Assembly: GCF_018449525.1 (NCBI RefSeq)
Contig: NZ_JAAVUS010000008.1
Location: 248,001 to 312,000, forward strand
From: Bradyrhizobium sp. dw_78
GTDB taxonomy: Bacteria > Pseudomonadota > Alphaproteobacteria > Rhizobiales > Xanthobacteraceae
Direction of reading: 5' to 3'
Length of the DNA: 64,000 nt
Under the pieces are notes generated by a model. That model saw only the letters and a program-made list of their open reading frames with translations, was not told where the DNA came from and ran no database searches. This document shows positions 1 to 7,939 of this stretch, piece after piece. The stretch's first letter is position 1. Every line of letters starts with the position of its first letter. A program made the translations under genes and the position numbers.

Positions 1-1
1 G

Positions 2-121
2 GTCGGCGTTCAAATCGTTACTGCTGCGAATCGCGACCGGTCTTTGTTGTCATTCGCGCGCGAATTCGAAAGCCGGCTCTTCGTCCACCGCTGGCCGCCG
101 CGGTTCGGGCCGGAAGGATAA
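2..121 (+). CDS. C-terminal end of an amidase-family protein (partial)
   Basis: Only the last 39 codons are in the window, open from base 2 to a TAA at 119-121. The fragment begins VGVQIVTAANRDRSLLSFA and ends in FGPEG. The pattern 'VG(V/L)Q(I/L)V, then a charged segment, then LL.FA..FE' is the usual C-terminal tail of amidase-signature enzymes (Ser-Ser-Lys amidases such as AtzE/GatA relatives). The catalytic part lies outside the window, so the substrate cannot be judged. Its stop is two bases from the end of the convergent upp gene. The frame could be accidental, but the match to the amidase tail makes a real gene more likely. Confidence 0.55.
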   Translation, partial: VGVQIVTAANRDRSLLSFAREFESRLFVHRWPPRFGPEG

Positions 122-122
122 A

Positions 123-758
123 TTATTTCGTGCCGAACATCCTGTCGCCGGCGTCGCCGAGGCCGGGCACGATATAGCTGTGGTCGTTCAGCTTCTCGTC
201 GACCGCGGCGGTCCAGATCGGAATGTCGGGATGCTCATTCTGGAATTGCGCGATGCCTTCGGGGGCGGCGAGCAGGCAGACGAAGCGGATGTCGCGCGCG
301 CCGCGGGTCTTGAGAAGCGCGGCTGCGGCACAGGCGGAATTTCCGGTGGCGAGCATCGGATCCATCAGGATCACCATGCGGTCCGACAGGTCTTGCGGCG
401 CCTTGAAGAAATATTCGACCGCTTGCAAAGTCTTGGGATCGCGGTAGAGGCCGATATGCGCGACGCGCGCTGACGGCACCAGCGCCAGCATGCCATCGAG
501 AAAGCCGACGCCGGCGCGCAAGATCGGTGCAAGGGTCAGCTTCTTGCCCGCGATCATCGGCGCTTTCATGGCGGCGATCGGCGTCTCGATATCGACCAGT
601 TCCAGCGGCAGGTCGCGCGTGACCTCGTAACACAGCAGCATTCCGATTTCGTTCAGAAGCTCCCGGAAACTCTTGATGGAGCGATCGCGCTCCCGCATCA
701 GCGAGAGCTTGTGCTGGACCAGGGGATGGCCGACGAGATGTAATGTTTCGGCAGACAT
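123..758 (-). CDS. upp: Uracil phosphoribosyltransferase
   Basis: A 211-residue cytosolic enzyme that converts uracil and PRPP to UMP in pyrimidine salvage, at the usual length for Upp. The PRPP-binding loop is visible around residues 132-140 (DPMLATGNS). The family C-terminus GLGDAGDRMFGTK, which contributes to uracil binding, is intact, as is the basic N-terminal segment QHKLSLMRERD. The ATG start gives the standard MSAETLHLV-type N-terminus. The gene stands alone on the - strand, separated by a hairpin terminator from the small upstream gene. It is the only pyrimidine-salvage gene next to the purine-catabolic island. Confidence 0.97.
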   Translation of the reverse strand: MSAETLHLVGHPLVQHKLSLMRERDRSIKSFRELLNEIGMLLCYEVTRDLPLELVDIETPIAAMKAPMIAGKKLTLAPILRAGVGFLDGMLALVPSARVAHIGLYRDPKTLQAVEYFFKAPQDLSDRMVILMDPMLATGNSACAAAALLKTRGARDIRFVCLLAAPEGIAQFQNEHPDIPIWTAAVDEKLNDHSYIVPGLGDAGDRMFGTK

Positions 759-853
759 ATATTCGCTGTACAGGCTTCCGCGGATTTTCGCCAGAGAGCA
801 GGTCTATAACCTGGGGATGGCGGGGAAAGCCGGATGGAAGGCTGTATAAAAGT

Positions 854-883
854 CAAAGCCGGCCGCTGCTGCGGCCGGCTTTG
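854..883 (-). terminator. Strong hairpin terminator between the small exported gene and upp
   Basis: A perfect 13-bp stem (arms 854-866 and 871-883) closes a 4-base loop. Read on the - strand it follows the stop of the gene at 907-1134 and is followed by a short T-rich run (ACTTTT). It probably ends that transcript and insulates upp. Confidence 0.75.
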
Positions 884-906
884 GTTGGCTTGGGCGTACC
901 CAGAGC

Positions 907-1134
907 TTAGTGGGCGACGGCGCCGGCTCCGGCGCTGTTCTGGTAACGGGCCCCATCGGATTCCGCTTGGGGACGAGTCCAGATCGCAGCGTTGGAGTCG
1001 CGGAACGATTGGTTGGCCTGCGCAGCTGTACTTACCGGCTTACGTACGTGATGCCGTTCGGTGGCAGCAGCCATCTGGACCGCCGAGGCGGTGATCAGGA
1101 CCGTGCCGAGGATTGTTAAGATCGTCTTTCGCAT
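907..1134 (-). CDS. Small exported protein of unknown function
   Basis: A 75-residue protein beginning MRKTILTILGTVLITASAVQ. It has a clear Sec signal peptide (charged n-region, hydrophobic core, small residues before a likely cleavage near residue 24, AAA|TE). The short mature part is polar and rich in Ser, Ala, Asn and Gln, with the basic patch ERHHVRKP. I chose ATG 1134 over an in-frame upstream start at 1212 because it has a GGGAG Shine-Dalgarno at good spacing and because the signal peptide then starts at residue 1. Similar tiny secreted proteins are common in Bradyrhizobium, but no function can be assigned. A terminator hairpin follows it. Confidence 0.7.
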   Translation of the reverse strand: MRKTILTILGTVLITASAVQMAAATERHHVRKPVSTAAQANQSFRDSNAAIWTRPQAESDGARYQNSAGAGAVAH

Positions 1135-1338
1135 TTTAGTTCTCCCAGTATTCGCGATCGTTGTCGCGAGGCTTCCACATATGTGGCGCGGGAGTTGATT
1201 GATATGACGCACTCAATCACGAAGCGGCGAGCAAATTTCTTGGTCAAATTTTTTTTCGACTAAAATTTCAGCAGCTTTGCCGCCTCGCCCCTGATAGACT
1301 GGCCGCAATCGATCTAATCCAGTGAAAAGGGGTGTCCG

Positions 1339-1656
1339 GTGCGGGTAAAGCCGATGAAAAAGGTGGTTTTTGCAGGTCTTCTTCTGGTGTCATCTTCGGT
1401 GGTTTCATCGCCGATTTGGGCCCAGACAAAATTGACACCCAGGAACACCGTCGCGCGCGTCGACAACTGCACCCCGATCGGCAAGACCGCGAACGGCACC
1501 TTGGTCTATTCGATGAAGTGCGAGAACCTGCCGGCGCCGCCGCCACCCCCGCCGCAGGCGGAAGCCGCTCCGGCCCCGGCAGCGCCGCCAGAGCCCGTGG
1601 TGGAGCGCAGCGGCCTTTTCGGCCTCTCCTATACGGTCAAACAGCCCGACCAGTAA
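1339..1656 (+). CDS. Small exported proline-rich protein
   Basis: A protein of 105 residues from GTG 1339, or 100 residues from ATG 1354. A hydrophobic signal segment (VVFAGLLLVSSSVVSS) ends at a likely cleavage site SPIWAQ|T. A short Cys-containing domain follows (VDNCTPIGKTANGTLVYSMKC, split here by its two cysteines). Next comes an Ala-Pro-rich linker with seven consecutive prolines and the tail LFGLSYTVKQ. The GTG start has the better ribosome-binding site (AAGGGG seven bases upstream); the ATG gives a cleaner signal peptide. Two conserved-looking Cys residues could form a periplasmic disulphide. Function unknown. Confidence 0.6.
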   Translation: MRVKPMKKVVFAGLLLVSSSVVSSPIWAQTKLTPRNTVARVDNCTPIGKTANGTLVYSMKCENLPAPPPPPPQAEAAPAPAAPPEPVVERSGLFGLSYTVKQPDQ

Positions 1657-1695
1657 GGGTTGGCCGCTCCAAAGCCGCTTTCAGGCGGCCTGGGC

Positions 1696-1711
1696 TGGAA
1701 TACCTCTTGCT
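1696..1711 (+). promoter_or_regulatory. Candidate sigma-54 promoter of the DUF3830-puuE-uraDH operon
   Basis: TGGAATACCTCTTGCT has the RpoN core TGG-N8-TTGCW (GG and GC separated by 10 bases). The predicted start point near 1722 leaves a leader of about 50 bases before ATG 1772. Confidence 0.6.
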
Positions 1712-1771
1712 TGCGGGAATCCGCGGCCATGTCGGCATGAACATTCTCTTTCGATCGCGAGAAGGATTTTA

Positions 1772-2185
1772 ATGAGCCAACTTGTTGTCCACGCCGGAGA
1801 CTTTAAATTCGGGGCGCGTTTTGAAGAACAGCTGGCGCCCAAGACCTGCGCGGCCTTCCGCAAGGCGATGCCGTTCGAGAGCCAGGCGATCCATGTGCGC
1901 TGGAGCGGCGAGGGAGTCTGGATGCCGCTCGGTGATCTCGATTTCGGCGTCTCCTATGAGAACCACACCAGCTATCCGGCACCGGGCCAGATCATTCTTT
2001 ATCCGGGCGGGATCAGCGAAACCGAGATCCTGTTGGCCTATGGCGGCGTACACTTCGCCAGCAAGATGGGCCAGCTTGCCGGCAATCACTTCATCACGCT
2101 GACCTCCGGCCTTGAGAATCTGGCTACGTTCGGCAAGACGGTGCTGTGGAAGGGCGCGCAGAAGATCCGCTTCGAGGAGGTTTGA
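1772..2185 (+). CDS. DUF3830 family protein (cyclophilin-like fold)
   Basis: A 137-residue soluble protein without a signal peptide. It matches the DUF3830 family, a cyclophilin-like beta-barrel family without an established activity, through segments such as YENHTSYPAPGQIILYPGG and the C-terminal GLENLATFGKTVLWKG. The gene is the first of a tight operon: its TGA is one base before the GTG of puuE, and its 3' end carries the puuE ribosome-binding site, which implies translational coupling. A sigma-54 promoter candidate precedes it. The position next to allantoinase and UraD-UraH suggests a role in ureide chemistry or binding, but that is inference only. It is not homologous in sequence to peptidyl-prolyl isomerases. 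Confidence 0.8.
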   Translation: MSQLVVHAGDFKFGARFEEQLAPKTCAAFRKAMPFESQAIHVRWSGEGVWMPLGDLDFGVSYENHTSYPAPGQIILYPGGISETEILLAYGGVHFASKMGQLAGNHFITLTSGLENLATFGKTVLWKGAQKIRFEEV

Positions 2186-2186
2186 G

Positions 2187-3122
2187 GTGGCCGAGGCCGG
2201 TTATCCCCGCGACCTGCGCGGTTATGGCCGCACCCCCCCGCATCCGCGCTGGCCTGGGAATGCCAGGGTCGCCGTACAGTTCGTCGTGAACTTCGAAGAG
2301 GGTGGCGAGAACAACATCCTGCATGGCGACCGGGCCTCGGAAGCGTTCCTGTCCGACGTGTTGGGCGCGCAGCCCTGGCCCGGGCAGCGCCACGCCAATG
2401 TCGAGTCGATGTTCGAATACGGCTCGCGCGCCGGCTTCTGGCGCCTGTGGCGGATTTTCACCGGACGCAAATTGCCGGTGACCGTCTTCGGCGTCGCGAC
2501 CGCCTTGAAGCGCAATCCCGAAGTGGTTGCTGCGATGAAGGAAGCGCATTGGGATATCGCCAGCCATAGCCTGAAATGGGTCGAGCACAAGGACATGTCG
2601 GAAGCCGAGGAGCGCGTCGAGATCGCCGACGCGATCCGCGTTCATACCGAGGTCACCGGGCAACGCCCGCTCGGCTGGTACACTGGACGGACCTCCATCA
2701 ACACCGTCAGACTGGTGCTGGAAGCCGGCGGATTTCTGTATTCCTGCGACTCCTATGCCGACGATCTGCCGTATTGGATCAAGGGGCCGGCGGGCCCGCA
2801 TCTGATCATTCCCTACAGCCTCGATGCCAACGACATGCGTTTTGTCAACGCGCAGGGTTTTGGCGGCGGCGACCAGTTCTTCACCTATCTGAAGGACAGC
2901 TTCGACGTTCTTTACGCCGAAGGCGAAACATCGCCCAGGATGATGTCGGTTGGCCTGCATTGCCGGGTCGTCGGCCGGCCCGGCCGCGCGGCGGCGCTGA
3001 TCCGGTTTCTCGATTACATCATGAAGCACGATGGGGTGTGGGTGCCGACGCGGTTGCAAATCGCGCAGCATTGGCACGCTAACCTCGTGCATCTTGCCGC
3101 TAATGCGCCAGAAATCGGATAG
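2187..3122 (+). CDS. puuE: Allantoinase PuuE (polysaccharide-deacetylase-like)
   Basis: A 311-residue NodB-fold hydrolase that opens the hydantoin ring of allantoin to allantoate. It carries PuuE signatures: N-terminal YPRDLRGYGRTPPHPRWP, FVVNFEEGGENN, SHSLKWVEHKDM and GWYTGRTSINT, then CDSYADDLPYW. This family is unrelated to the amidohydrolase-type allantoinases (PucH/AllB) and is described as metal-cofactor independent. I start it at GTG 2187, six bases after a perfect GAGGAGG. An in-frame start at 2112 would overlap the upstream gene and add a non-homologous extension. It is followed 12 bases later by uraD-uraH, so one transcript carries three consecutive ureide genes. Confidence 0.95.
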   Translation: MAEAGYPRDLRGYGRTPPHPRWPGNARVAVQFVVNFEEGGENNILHGDRASEAFLSDVLGAQPWPGQRHANVESMFEYGSRAGFWRLWRIFTGRKLPVTVFGVATALKRNPEVVAAMKEAHWDIASHSLKWVEHKDMSEAEERVEIADAIRVHTEVTGQRPLGWYTGRTSINTVRLVLEAGGFLYSCDSYADDLPYWIKGPAGPHLIIPYSLDANDMRFVNAQGFGGGDQFFTYLKDSFDVLYAEGETSPRMMSVGLHCRVVGRPGRAAALIRFLDYIMKHDGVWVPTRLQIAQHWHANLVHLAANAPEIG

Positions 3123-3134
3123 GGCGGAGACGAC

Positions 3135-4022
3135 ATGTCGCAAAAGACGCTTGCCGATCTGAACGCGTGCAGCAAGGACGAGTTCGTCGCTGAGCTGGCG
3201 AATATTTTCGAATACTCGCCGTGGATCGCCGAACAGGCGGCGGCCTCACGTCCCTTTGCCGGGGTCCAGCAATTATTCGATGCGATGAAGTCGGCCGTCG
3301 ATCGCGCCTCGCCCGAGCTTCGTCTGGCCTTGATCAAGGCGCATCCCGATCTCGCCAACAAGACCCAGCGCGCCGCGGGCTTGACCGTGGAATCCAGCTA
3401 CGAGCAGAACAGCCTGGGCCTCGATCGTTTGTCGGATGCCGAATACGAAGCATTCGAGCGCGCCAACAATGCTTACCGCGCCAGGTTTGGATTTCCTTAC
3501 ATCGTCTGCGCGCGCCGCCAGACCAAGGATTCGGTTCTGCGCGATTTCGACCGGCGTCTGACCAACGATGCGAGCGCCGAAATGCAGAAATCGATCGGGG
3601 AGGTCTGCCGGATCGCGGCGCTGCGGCTCGATCTGCTCGTCGTATCCGAGGACCGGCTGAAGGTGCATGGGCGCTTGTCGACCCATGTGCTGGACACCCA
3701 TAGCGGCCGGCCGGCGCCGGGGATCGCGATCGAACTCGTCGAACTGTCCGAACTGGGCACGAGCCGCGTGGTCACGCGCACGGTGACGAATGCCGACGGC
3801 CGCACCGATCAGCCGCTGATCGGCGGCCGTCCGGTGCCGATCGGCCGTTATGAGTTGCAATTCAGCGTCGGCAGGTATTTTGCCGACCGTGGCGTCGCGC
3901 TATCCGATCCGCCGTTTCTCGATCAGATTCCGCTGCGCTTTTCGGTGAGCGAGCCGGAAGGCCATCTCCATGTGCCGCTTTTGGTGACGCCCTGGAGCTA
4001 CGCGACCTATCGCGGTAGCTAA
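3135..4022 (+). CDS. uraD-uraH: Fused OHCU decarboxylase / 5-hydroxyisourate hydrolase (UraD-UraH)
   Basis: A 295-residue bifunctional protein. Residues about 1-165 are OHCU decarboxylase: the catalytic HPDLA motif near residue 70, the GL.VESSYEQNSLGL segment and FGFPYIV. Residues about 175-295 are the transthyretin-like HIU hydrolase: LSTHVLDTHSGRPAPG with the first catalytic His, ADGRTDQPL with the Arg, and HLHVPLL, ending in the diagnostic YRGS. Together they turn 5-hydroxyisourate stereospecifically into (S)-allantoin in two steps. The fusion order matches plant allantoin synthase. It lacks an obvious peroxisomal or export signal and should be cytosolic. It is the last gene of the DUF3830-puuE operon, 12 bases after puuE. 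Confidence 0.95.
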   Translation: MSQKTLADLNACSKDEFVAELANIFEYSPWIAEQAAASRPFAGVQQLFDAMKSAVDRASPELRLALIKAHPDLANKTQRAAGLTVESSYEQNSLGLDRLSDAEYEAFERANNAYRARFGFPYIVCARRQTKDSVLRDFDRRLTNDASAEMQKSIGEVCRIAALRLDLLVVSEDRLKVHGRLSTHVLDTHSGRPAPGIAIELVELSELGTSRVVTRTVTNADGRTDQPLIGGRPVPIGRYELQFSVGRYFADRGVALSDPPFLDQIPLRFSVSEPEGHLHVPLLVTPWSYATYRGS

Positions 4023-4192
4023 TTCCTCCCGCGTGCCGGTTTGATGAAAGGCGCGGCAATCATGCCGAATATTCCGGCAGCGATGCCGGAGCATCGATGT
4101 CCCCGGCTGATGCGGACGGCGTGGCCGTCGCCATGCCACGCCGCAAAATCTTCGGCCATCGCGGCGGCTTGCCGTGAGAACGACTTGCCCCG

Positions 4193-4208
4193 TGGCATGA
4201 ACGTTGCT
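4193..4208 (+). promoter_or_regulatory. Candidate sigma-54 promoter of uricase
   Basis: TGGCATGAACGTTGCT differs from the RpoN consensus TGGCACG-N4-TTGCW at one position of the -24 box. The expected start near 4219 gives a leader of about 55 bases before GTG 4275. It is one of the two best matches in the window. Confidence 0.75.
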
Positions 4209-4274
4209 CATTATTAGATCGGGCCGCCGAACCCGCATCGCGGCCGTTCGCCCGCAAAACCGGAGGAGTTTGCC

Positions 4275-5114
4275 GTGCCGCTGATCAAGAACAGATATGG
4301 AAAAGGCCGGGTCCGCGTCATGCGGCTTCACCGCGATGGCGAGCGGCACGAGGTCAGCCAGCTCAACATCAAGGCCATGCTCGAAGGCGATTTCGCCGGC
4401 ACCTATACCCATGCGGATAATTCCAAGACAATCTCGACCGACACCATCAAGAACGTGGTCAATGTCGTGGCCCGCGAGAATACCGGGCTCGGCACCGAGG
4501 AGTTCTGTCAGGCGCTGGCGAAGAAATATTTCGACACCTATCCGCAGGTCAGCGCGGTCTCCATCACGGCGCATGAGACGAAATGGAACAGGCTGAGCTT
4601 TGGCGGCAAGCCGCATCCCCATAGTTTCGTGCTCGATGGCAATGGCAAGCCGTTCGTCGAACTGACCGCGACGCGCCAAAAATCGACGCTCGTCTCCGGC
4701 GTTGACGGCTTTACCTTCATGAAGGCGACCCAATCGGGCTGGGAGAACTACGTCAAGGATCGCTATACCACCATCAAGGAGACCAACGACCGTATCTGCG
4801 CCACCAGCATGTTGGCGTCCTGGAAATGGTCGGGCAAGCCGGCGAGCTATGCCGAGACGAACGCCAAAATCCTCGCAACCGTGCTGGAAGTGTTCAGCAC
4901 GACCTACAGCGCGAGCGTTCAGGACAGCCTGTACCGGATGGGCGAGGCGGCGCTGGCGGCGGTGCCGGAGATTTCCGAAATCAGCATGGCCTGCCCGAAC
5001 ATGCATTATATCCCGATGAATCTTGCGCCGTTCGGGCTCGACAACAACAACGACGTGTTCCTGCCGACCGACGAGCCGCACGGGCAGATCGAATGCACCG
5101 TGGGACGCGGTTGA
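4275..5114 (+). CDS. pucL: Cofactor-independent urate oxidase (uricase)
   Basis: A 279-residue T-fold uricase oxidising urate with O2 to 5-hydroxyisourate and H2O2. Family features are visible: YGKGRVRV (catalytic Lys), ADNSKTISTDTIKN (catalytic Thr and purine-contacting loop), KATQSGWENY in the second half, and NMHYIPMN with the active-site His. The C-terminal segment PHGQIECTVGR is also typical. GTG start 4275 has GGAGGAG upstream and fits the usual N-terminus (PLIKNRYGKGR). It has its own sigma-54 promoter candidate, so it may be expressed separately from the upstream ureide operon. There is no membrane segment, so it differs from the membrane uricase PuuD. Confidence 0.96.
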   Translation: MPLIKNRYGKGRVRVMRLHRDGERHEVSQLNIKAMLEGDFAGTYTHADNSKTISTDTIKNVVNVVARENTGLGTEEFCQALAKKYFDTYPQVSAVSITAHETKWNRLSFGGKPHPHSFVLDGNGKPFVELTATRQKSTLVSGVDGFTFMKATQSGWENYVKDRYTTIKETNDRICATSMLASWKWSGKPASYAETNAKILATVLEVFSTTYSASVQDSLYRMGEAALAAVPEISEISMACPNMHYIPMNLAPFGLDNNNDVFLPTDEPHGQIECTVGRG

Positions 5115-5176
5115 GCCGGCTTTTCATTGAGGGGTCGGTCCGGCAGTCCACCGCAGGAAAGATTCGAATTTGATGG

Positions 5177-5199
5177 ATGCGCGGGTCAAGCCCGCGCAT
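5177..5199. repeat. GC-rich hairpin between convergent uricase and xdh genes
   Basis: ATGCGCGGG (5177-5185) is perfectly inverted at 5191-5199 around a 5-base loop. It resembles the 'ATGCGCGGGTCAAGCCCGC' hairpins scattered in Bradyrhizobium intergenic DNA and could act as a bidirectional stop signal. Confidence 0.5.
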
Positions 5200-5209
5200 G
5201 ACGAACGGT

Positions 5210-7939
5210 TTACTTTGAACCGAATTTCTCCTGCAACAGCGGCCACAGCCGGTCCGGCTTGAACGGCACCGAGGTGAAGCGGATGCCGGTTGCATCGGCA
5301 AGGGCGTTACCGAGTGCGGCGGCGACCGGGTTGTAAGGGCTTTCGCTCATCGATTTGGCGCCCATCGGCCCGATCGTATCCGTGGTATCGGCAAAGAACA
5401 CTTCGGTTCGCGGAACGTCGGCGAAGGACGGCAGGTGATAATCGCGGAATTTCGGATTGATCACGCGGCCGCCGTCGTCGATGATCATCTCTTCGTAAAG
5501 CGTGGCGCCGAGCGATTGCGCAACGCCGCCCTCGACCTGGCCGCGGCACTGCATCGGGTTGGCGACCTTGCCGGCATCCGCGGCATGTACGCTCTTCAAT
5601 ATCCTGATTTCGCCGGTGCCCTTGTGTACCGCAACGCGGAAGCCCTGCACGTTGAAGGCGACCGAGCGCGGCGTGCCAGCCGAATCGCCACTCGCGGCGA
5701 GCGTCTTTCCCTGCCGGCGCGCGGCTTCCGCCAGTTGCGCGAATGACAGGCGTTGTTTGCCGCAGATGACGGAATCGTTTTCGAGGATGCAGGAATCCGC
5801 AGCGGCCCCCATGATCCCGGAAGCGAACGTCTTGAATTCGCTTGCGAGATTTTCCGCCGCCGTCTGTGTCGCGCGTCCGGCGACGAAGGTGCCGGCGCTG
5901 CCATAGGCGCCGGTGTCGTGGCCGCCATGCGCGGTGTCGGATTGCAAGAGACGAACCCGGTTGACCGTGGTCGCCAGCGCGGTGGCGGCGATCTGCCGAT
6001 GCACGGTGCTGGTGCCGTTGCCGAATTCCGCGGTTCCGACGACGAGTTCAAATCCGCCATCGTCGCGCAACGAAATCCTGGCGTCGGCGATATGTCCGGC
6101 TGGCGGCACGGTATCGATCATGGTCAGCGCGATGCCGTCGCCGACCAGCCACTCGGCGGAGAGTTCGGTTTTAGGTCCGCCATCCTGCATCGCGCGCTCG
6201 ACCAGATCGAGACATTGGTCGAGCCCGTAGCTGCCATAAAACACGTCGTGATATTCGGACTCGGGCGGCGACAGCATCGGGTCGCCCGGCTTCACGATAT
6301 TGCGGCGGCGTATTTCGAACGGCGAGAGGCCGAGCTGTTTCGCCAGTTCGTCGATCGCGGCTTCCACCGCGAATATCGTTTGCGGCAGGCCATAGCCGCG
6401 AAACGCGCCGGCCGGCACCGTGTTGGTGTAGGCGACGACGGCGTCGACCTTCTTGTTCGGGCAATTGTAGACGCCGATGCATTCGCCGCAGGCGTGGAAC
6501 AGCACCGGGCCGGCATGGTTGCCGTAAGCGCCGGTGTTGGAGAGCACGTCGAGCTGCAACGCCGTCAACCGGCCGTCCCTGTCGGCGCCGGCCCTGACCG
6601 TGACCCGCATCGGATGCCGCGTCGATGTCGAGATGAACTGTTCCTCGCGGGTGAGTTCGAACTTGACCGGGCGTCCGCTCTTCAGCGCGGCGAGCGCGAG
6701 AATATCCTCGACGAACATCTCCTGCTTGCCGCCGAAGCCGCCGCCGACGCGTTCGCAGAACACCCGGACCTTGTCGGCGGGGAGATCGAAAAGCTCGGCC
6801 AGCGCGCGGCGGGTGAGGAACGGCACTTGCGTGCTCGCGCGCACATTCAGGATGCCGGCGGCATCGACCCAGGCGATACCGCCATGGGTTTCGAGCGCCG
6901 CATGCTGGACCCGCTGGGTCGTGAACGTTCCCTCATAGCTGACGGCGGCTTGCACCAGGGCGCTGGCGACATCGCCATATTCGCCGTGGGTTTCGGCGAC
7001 GATGTTGCGCGGCGCATCGGCGACGCGGTGTTCGGCGGCGGTCTTGTCAGGATGAATCGCCGGCGCGCCGGGTGCGATCGCCTGTGCGGGGTCGACCACC
7101 GCCGCAAGAATCTCGTATTCGACCTTGAGACGGCGGCAGCCTTCTTCGGCGGCGGCCTCGGTGTCCGCCAGCACGGCGGCGACTTTTTGCCCGATGAAGC
7201 GGACCACGTTGTCGAGCACGCGCGTATCGTCGGGGTCCATCCAAGCTTTCTCGTGCCGCGCCGTCGAGAACAGCCGGTCCGGCGCATCCTCCGAGGTCAG
7301 GACCATATGCACGCCCGGGACTTGCAGCGTGGCGGTCTTGTCGATTGCGACGATCCTGGCGTGGGGATGCGGCGAGCGCAGCATCTTGATGTGGAGCAGA
7401 CCCTCGACGGCCATATCGAACGTATAGCGCGCCGCGCCCCGCACCACTTGCGGGCCGGCGGGGGCCGGCAGGCTGCGGCCGAACGCGGCGCCGGCATCGG
7501 CATCCTCGATGTTGTTCCTGCCTTGCAGCGCATCCTCGATCGCGCGATAGCCGGTACAGCGGCAGATATTGCCTTTCAGCGACGCGCCGAGATCCTGCCG
7601 CTGCCCCTGGTTCAGCGAGGCGCAGGTCAGGATCATGCCGGCGGTGCAGAAGCCGCATTGAAACGCCTGGGCGTCGAGAAAGGCCTGCTGCATCGGATGC
7701 GTGCCGCCGGCGGGCGCGAAACCCTCGATGGTGGTGATGGCATGGTCTTCGGCGCGGAAGGCTGGGATCAGGCAACTGTGAACCGGTTCGCCGTCGAGCA
7801 GCACGGTGCAGGCGCCGCAATCGCCGGCGTCGCAGCCTTTCTTGACGCCGAAATGTCCGAGTTGTCGCAGGAATGTTCGCAGGCACTGTCCGGGGTGAGG
7901 GGTCTCCGAGAATGACGTGCCGTTGATCTGGTAGGTCAT
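5210..7939 (-). CDS. Xanthine dehydrogenase-type protein, fused [2Fe-2S] and molybdopterin subunits
   Basis: A 909-residue fusion. Residues 1-145 bind two [2Fe-2S] clusters (Cys36/41/44/56; Cys95/98 and Cys126/128 in CRCTGY). Residues about 150-909 are the molybdopterin domain, with GGGFGGKQE, GAFRGYG and the substrate-oxidising Glu kept in an unusual GAKSMSES motif (the family norm is GVGE). It probably hydroxylates hypoxanthine/xanthine toward urate. FAD is supplied by the separate upstream gene (4-base ATGA overlap). This split, with FeS and Mo on one chain and FAD on another, resembles E. coli XdhD/YgfM rather than XdhA-XdhB. The usual maturation factor XdhC is not in the window. Substrate assignment rests on context. 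Confidence 0.88.
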   Translation of the reverse strand: MTYQINGTSFSETPHPGQCLRTFLRQLGHFGVKKGCDAGDCGACTVLLDGEPVHSCLIPAFRAEDHAITTIEGFAPAGGTHPMQQAFLDAQAFQCGFCTAGMILTCASLNQGQRQDLGASLKGNICRCTGYRAIEDALQGRNNIEDADAGAAFGRSLPAPAGPQVVRGAARYTFDMAVEGLLHIKMLRSPHPHARIVAIDKTATLQVPGVHMVLTSEDAPDRLFSTARHEKAWMDPDDTRVLDNVVRFIGQKVAAVLADTEAAAEEGCRRLKVEYEILAAVVDPAQAIAPGAPAIHPDKTAAEHRVADAPRNIVAETHGEYGDVASALVQAAVSYEGTFTTQRVQHAALETHGGIAWVDAAGILNVRASTQVPFLTRRALAELFDLPADKVRVFCERVGGGFGGKQEMFVEDILALAALKSGRPVKFELTREEQFISTSTRHPMRVTVRAGADRDGRLTALQLDVLSNTGAYGNHAGPVLFHACGECIGVYNCPNKKVDAVVAYTNTVPAGAFRGYGLPQTIFAVEAAIDELAKQLGLSPFEIRRRNIVKPGDPMLSPPESEYHDVFYGSYGLDQCLDLVERAMQDGGPKTELSAEWLVGDGIALTMIDTVPPAGHIADARISLRDDGGFELVVGTAEFGNGTSTVHRQIAATALATTVNRVRLLQSDTAHGGHDTGAYGSAGTFVAGRATQTAAENLASEFKTFASGIMGAAADSCILENDSVICGKQRLSFAQLAEAARRQGKTLAASGDSAGTPRSVAFNVQGFRVAVHKGTGEIRILKSVHAADAGKVANPMQCRGQVEGGVAQSLGATLYEEMIIDDGGRVINPKFRDYHLPSFADVPRTEVFFADTTDTIGPMGAKSMSESPYNPVAAALGNALADATGIRFTSVPFKPDRLWPLLQEKFGSK

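Noticed and set aside
2124..3143. A 339-codon - strand frame opposite puuE
   Set aside because: It is an antisense shadow of puuE, with no signature and no ribosome-binding site noted.
3900..5081. A 393-codon - strand frame opposite uricase
   Set aside because: It mirrors the uricase gene and shows no protein family features.
5753..7915. A 720-codon open frame on the + strand opposite the molybdopterin subunit
   Set aside because: It is the antisense shadow of a well-supported enzyme gene in GC-rich DNA, with no recognisable domain and a composition rich in Arg, Gly and Ala. Such long antisense frames arise from third-position GC bias.
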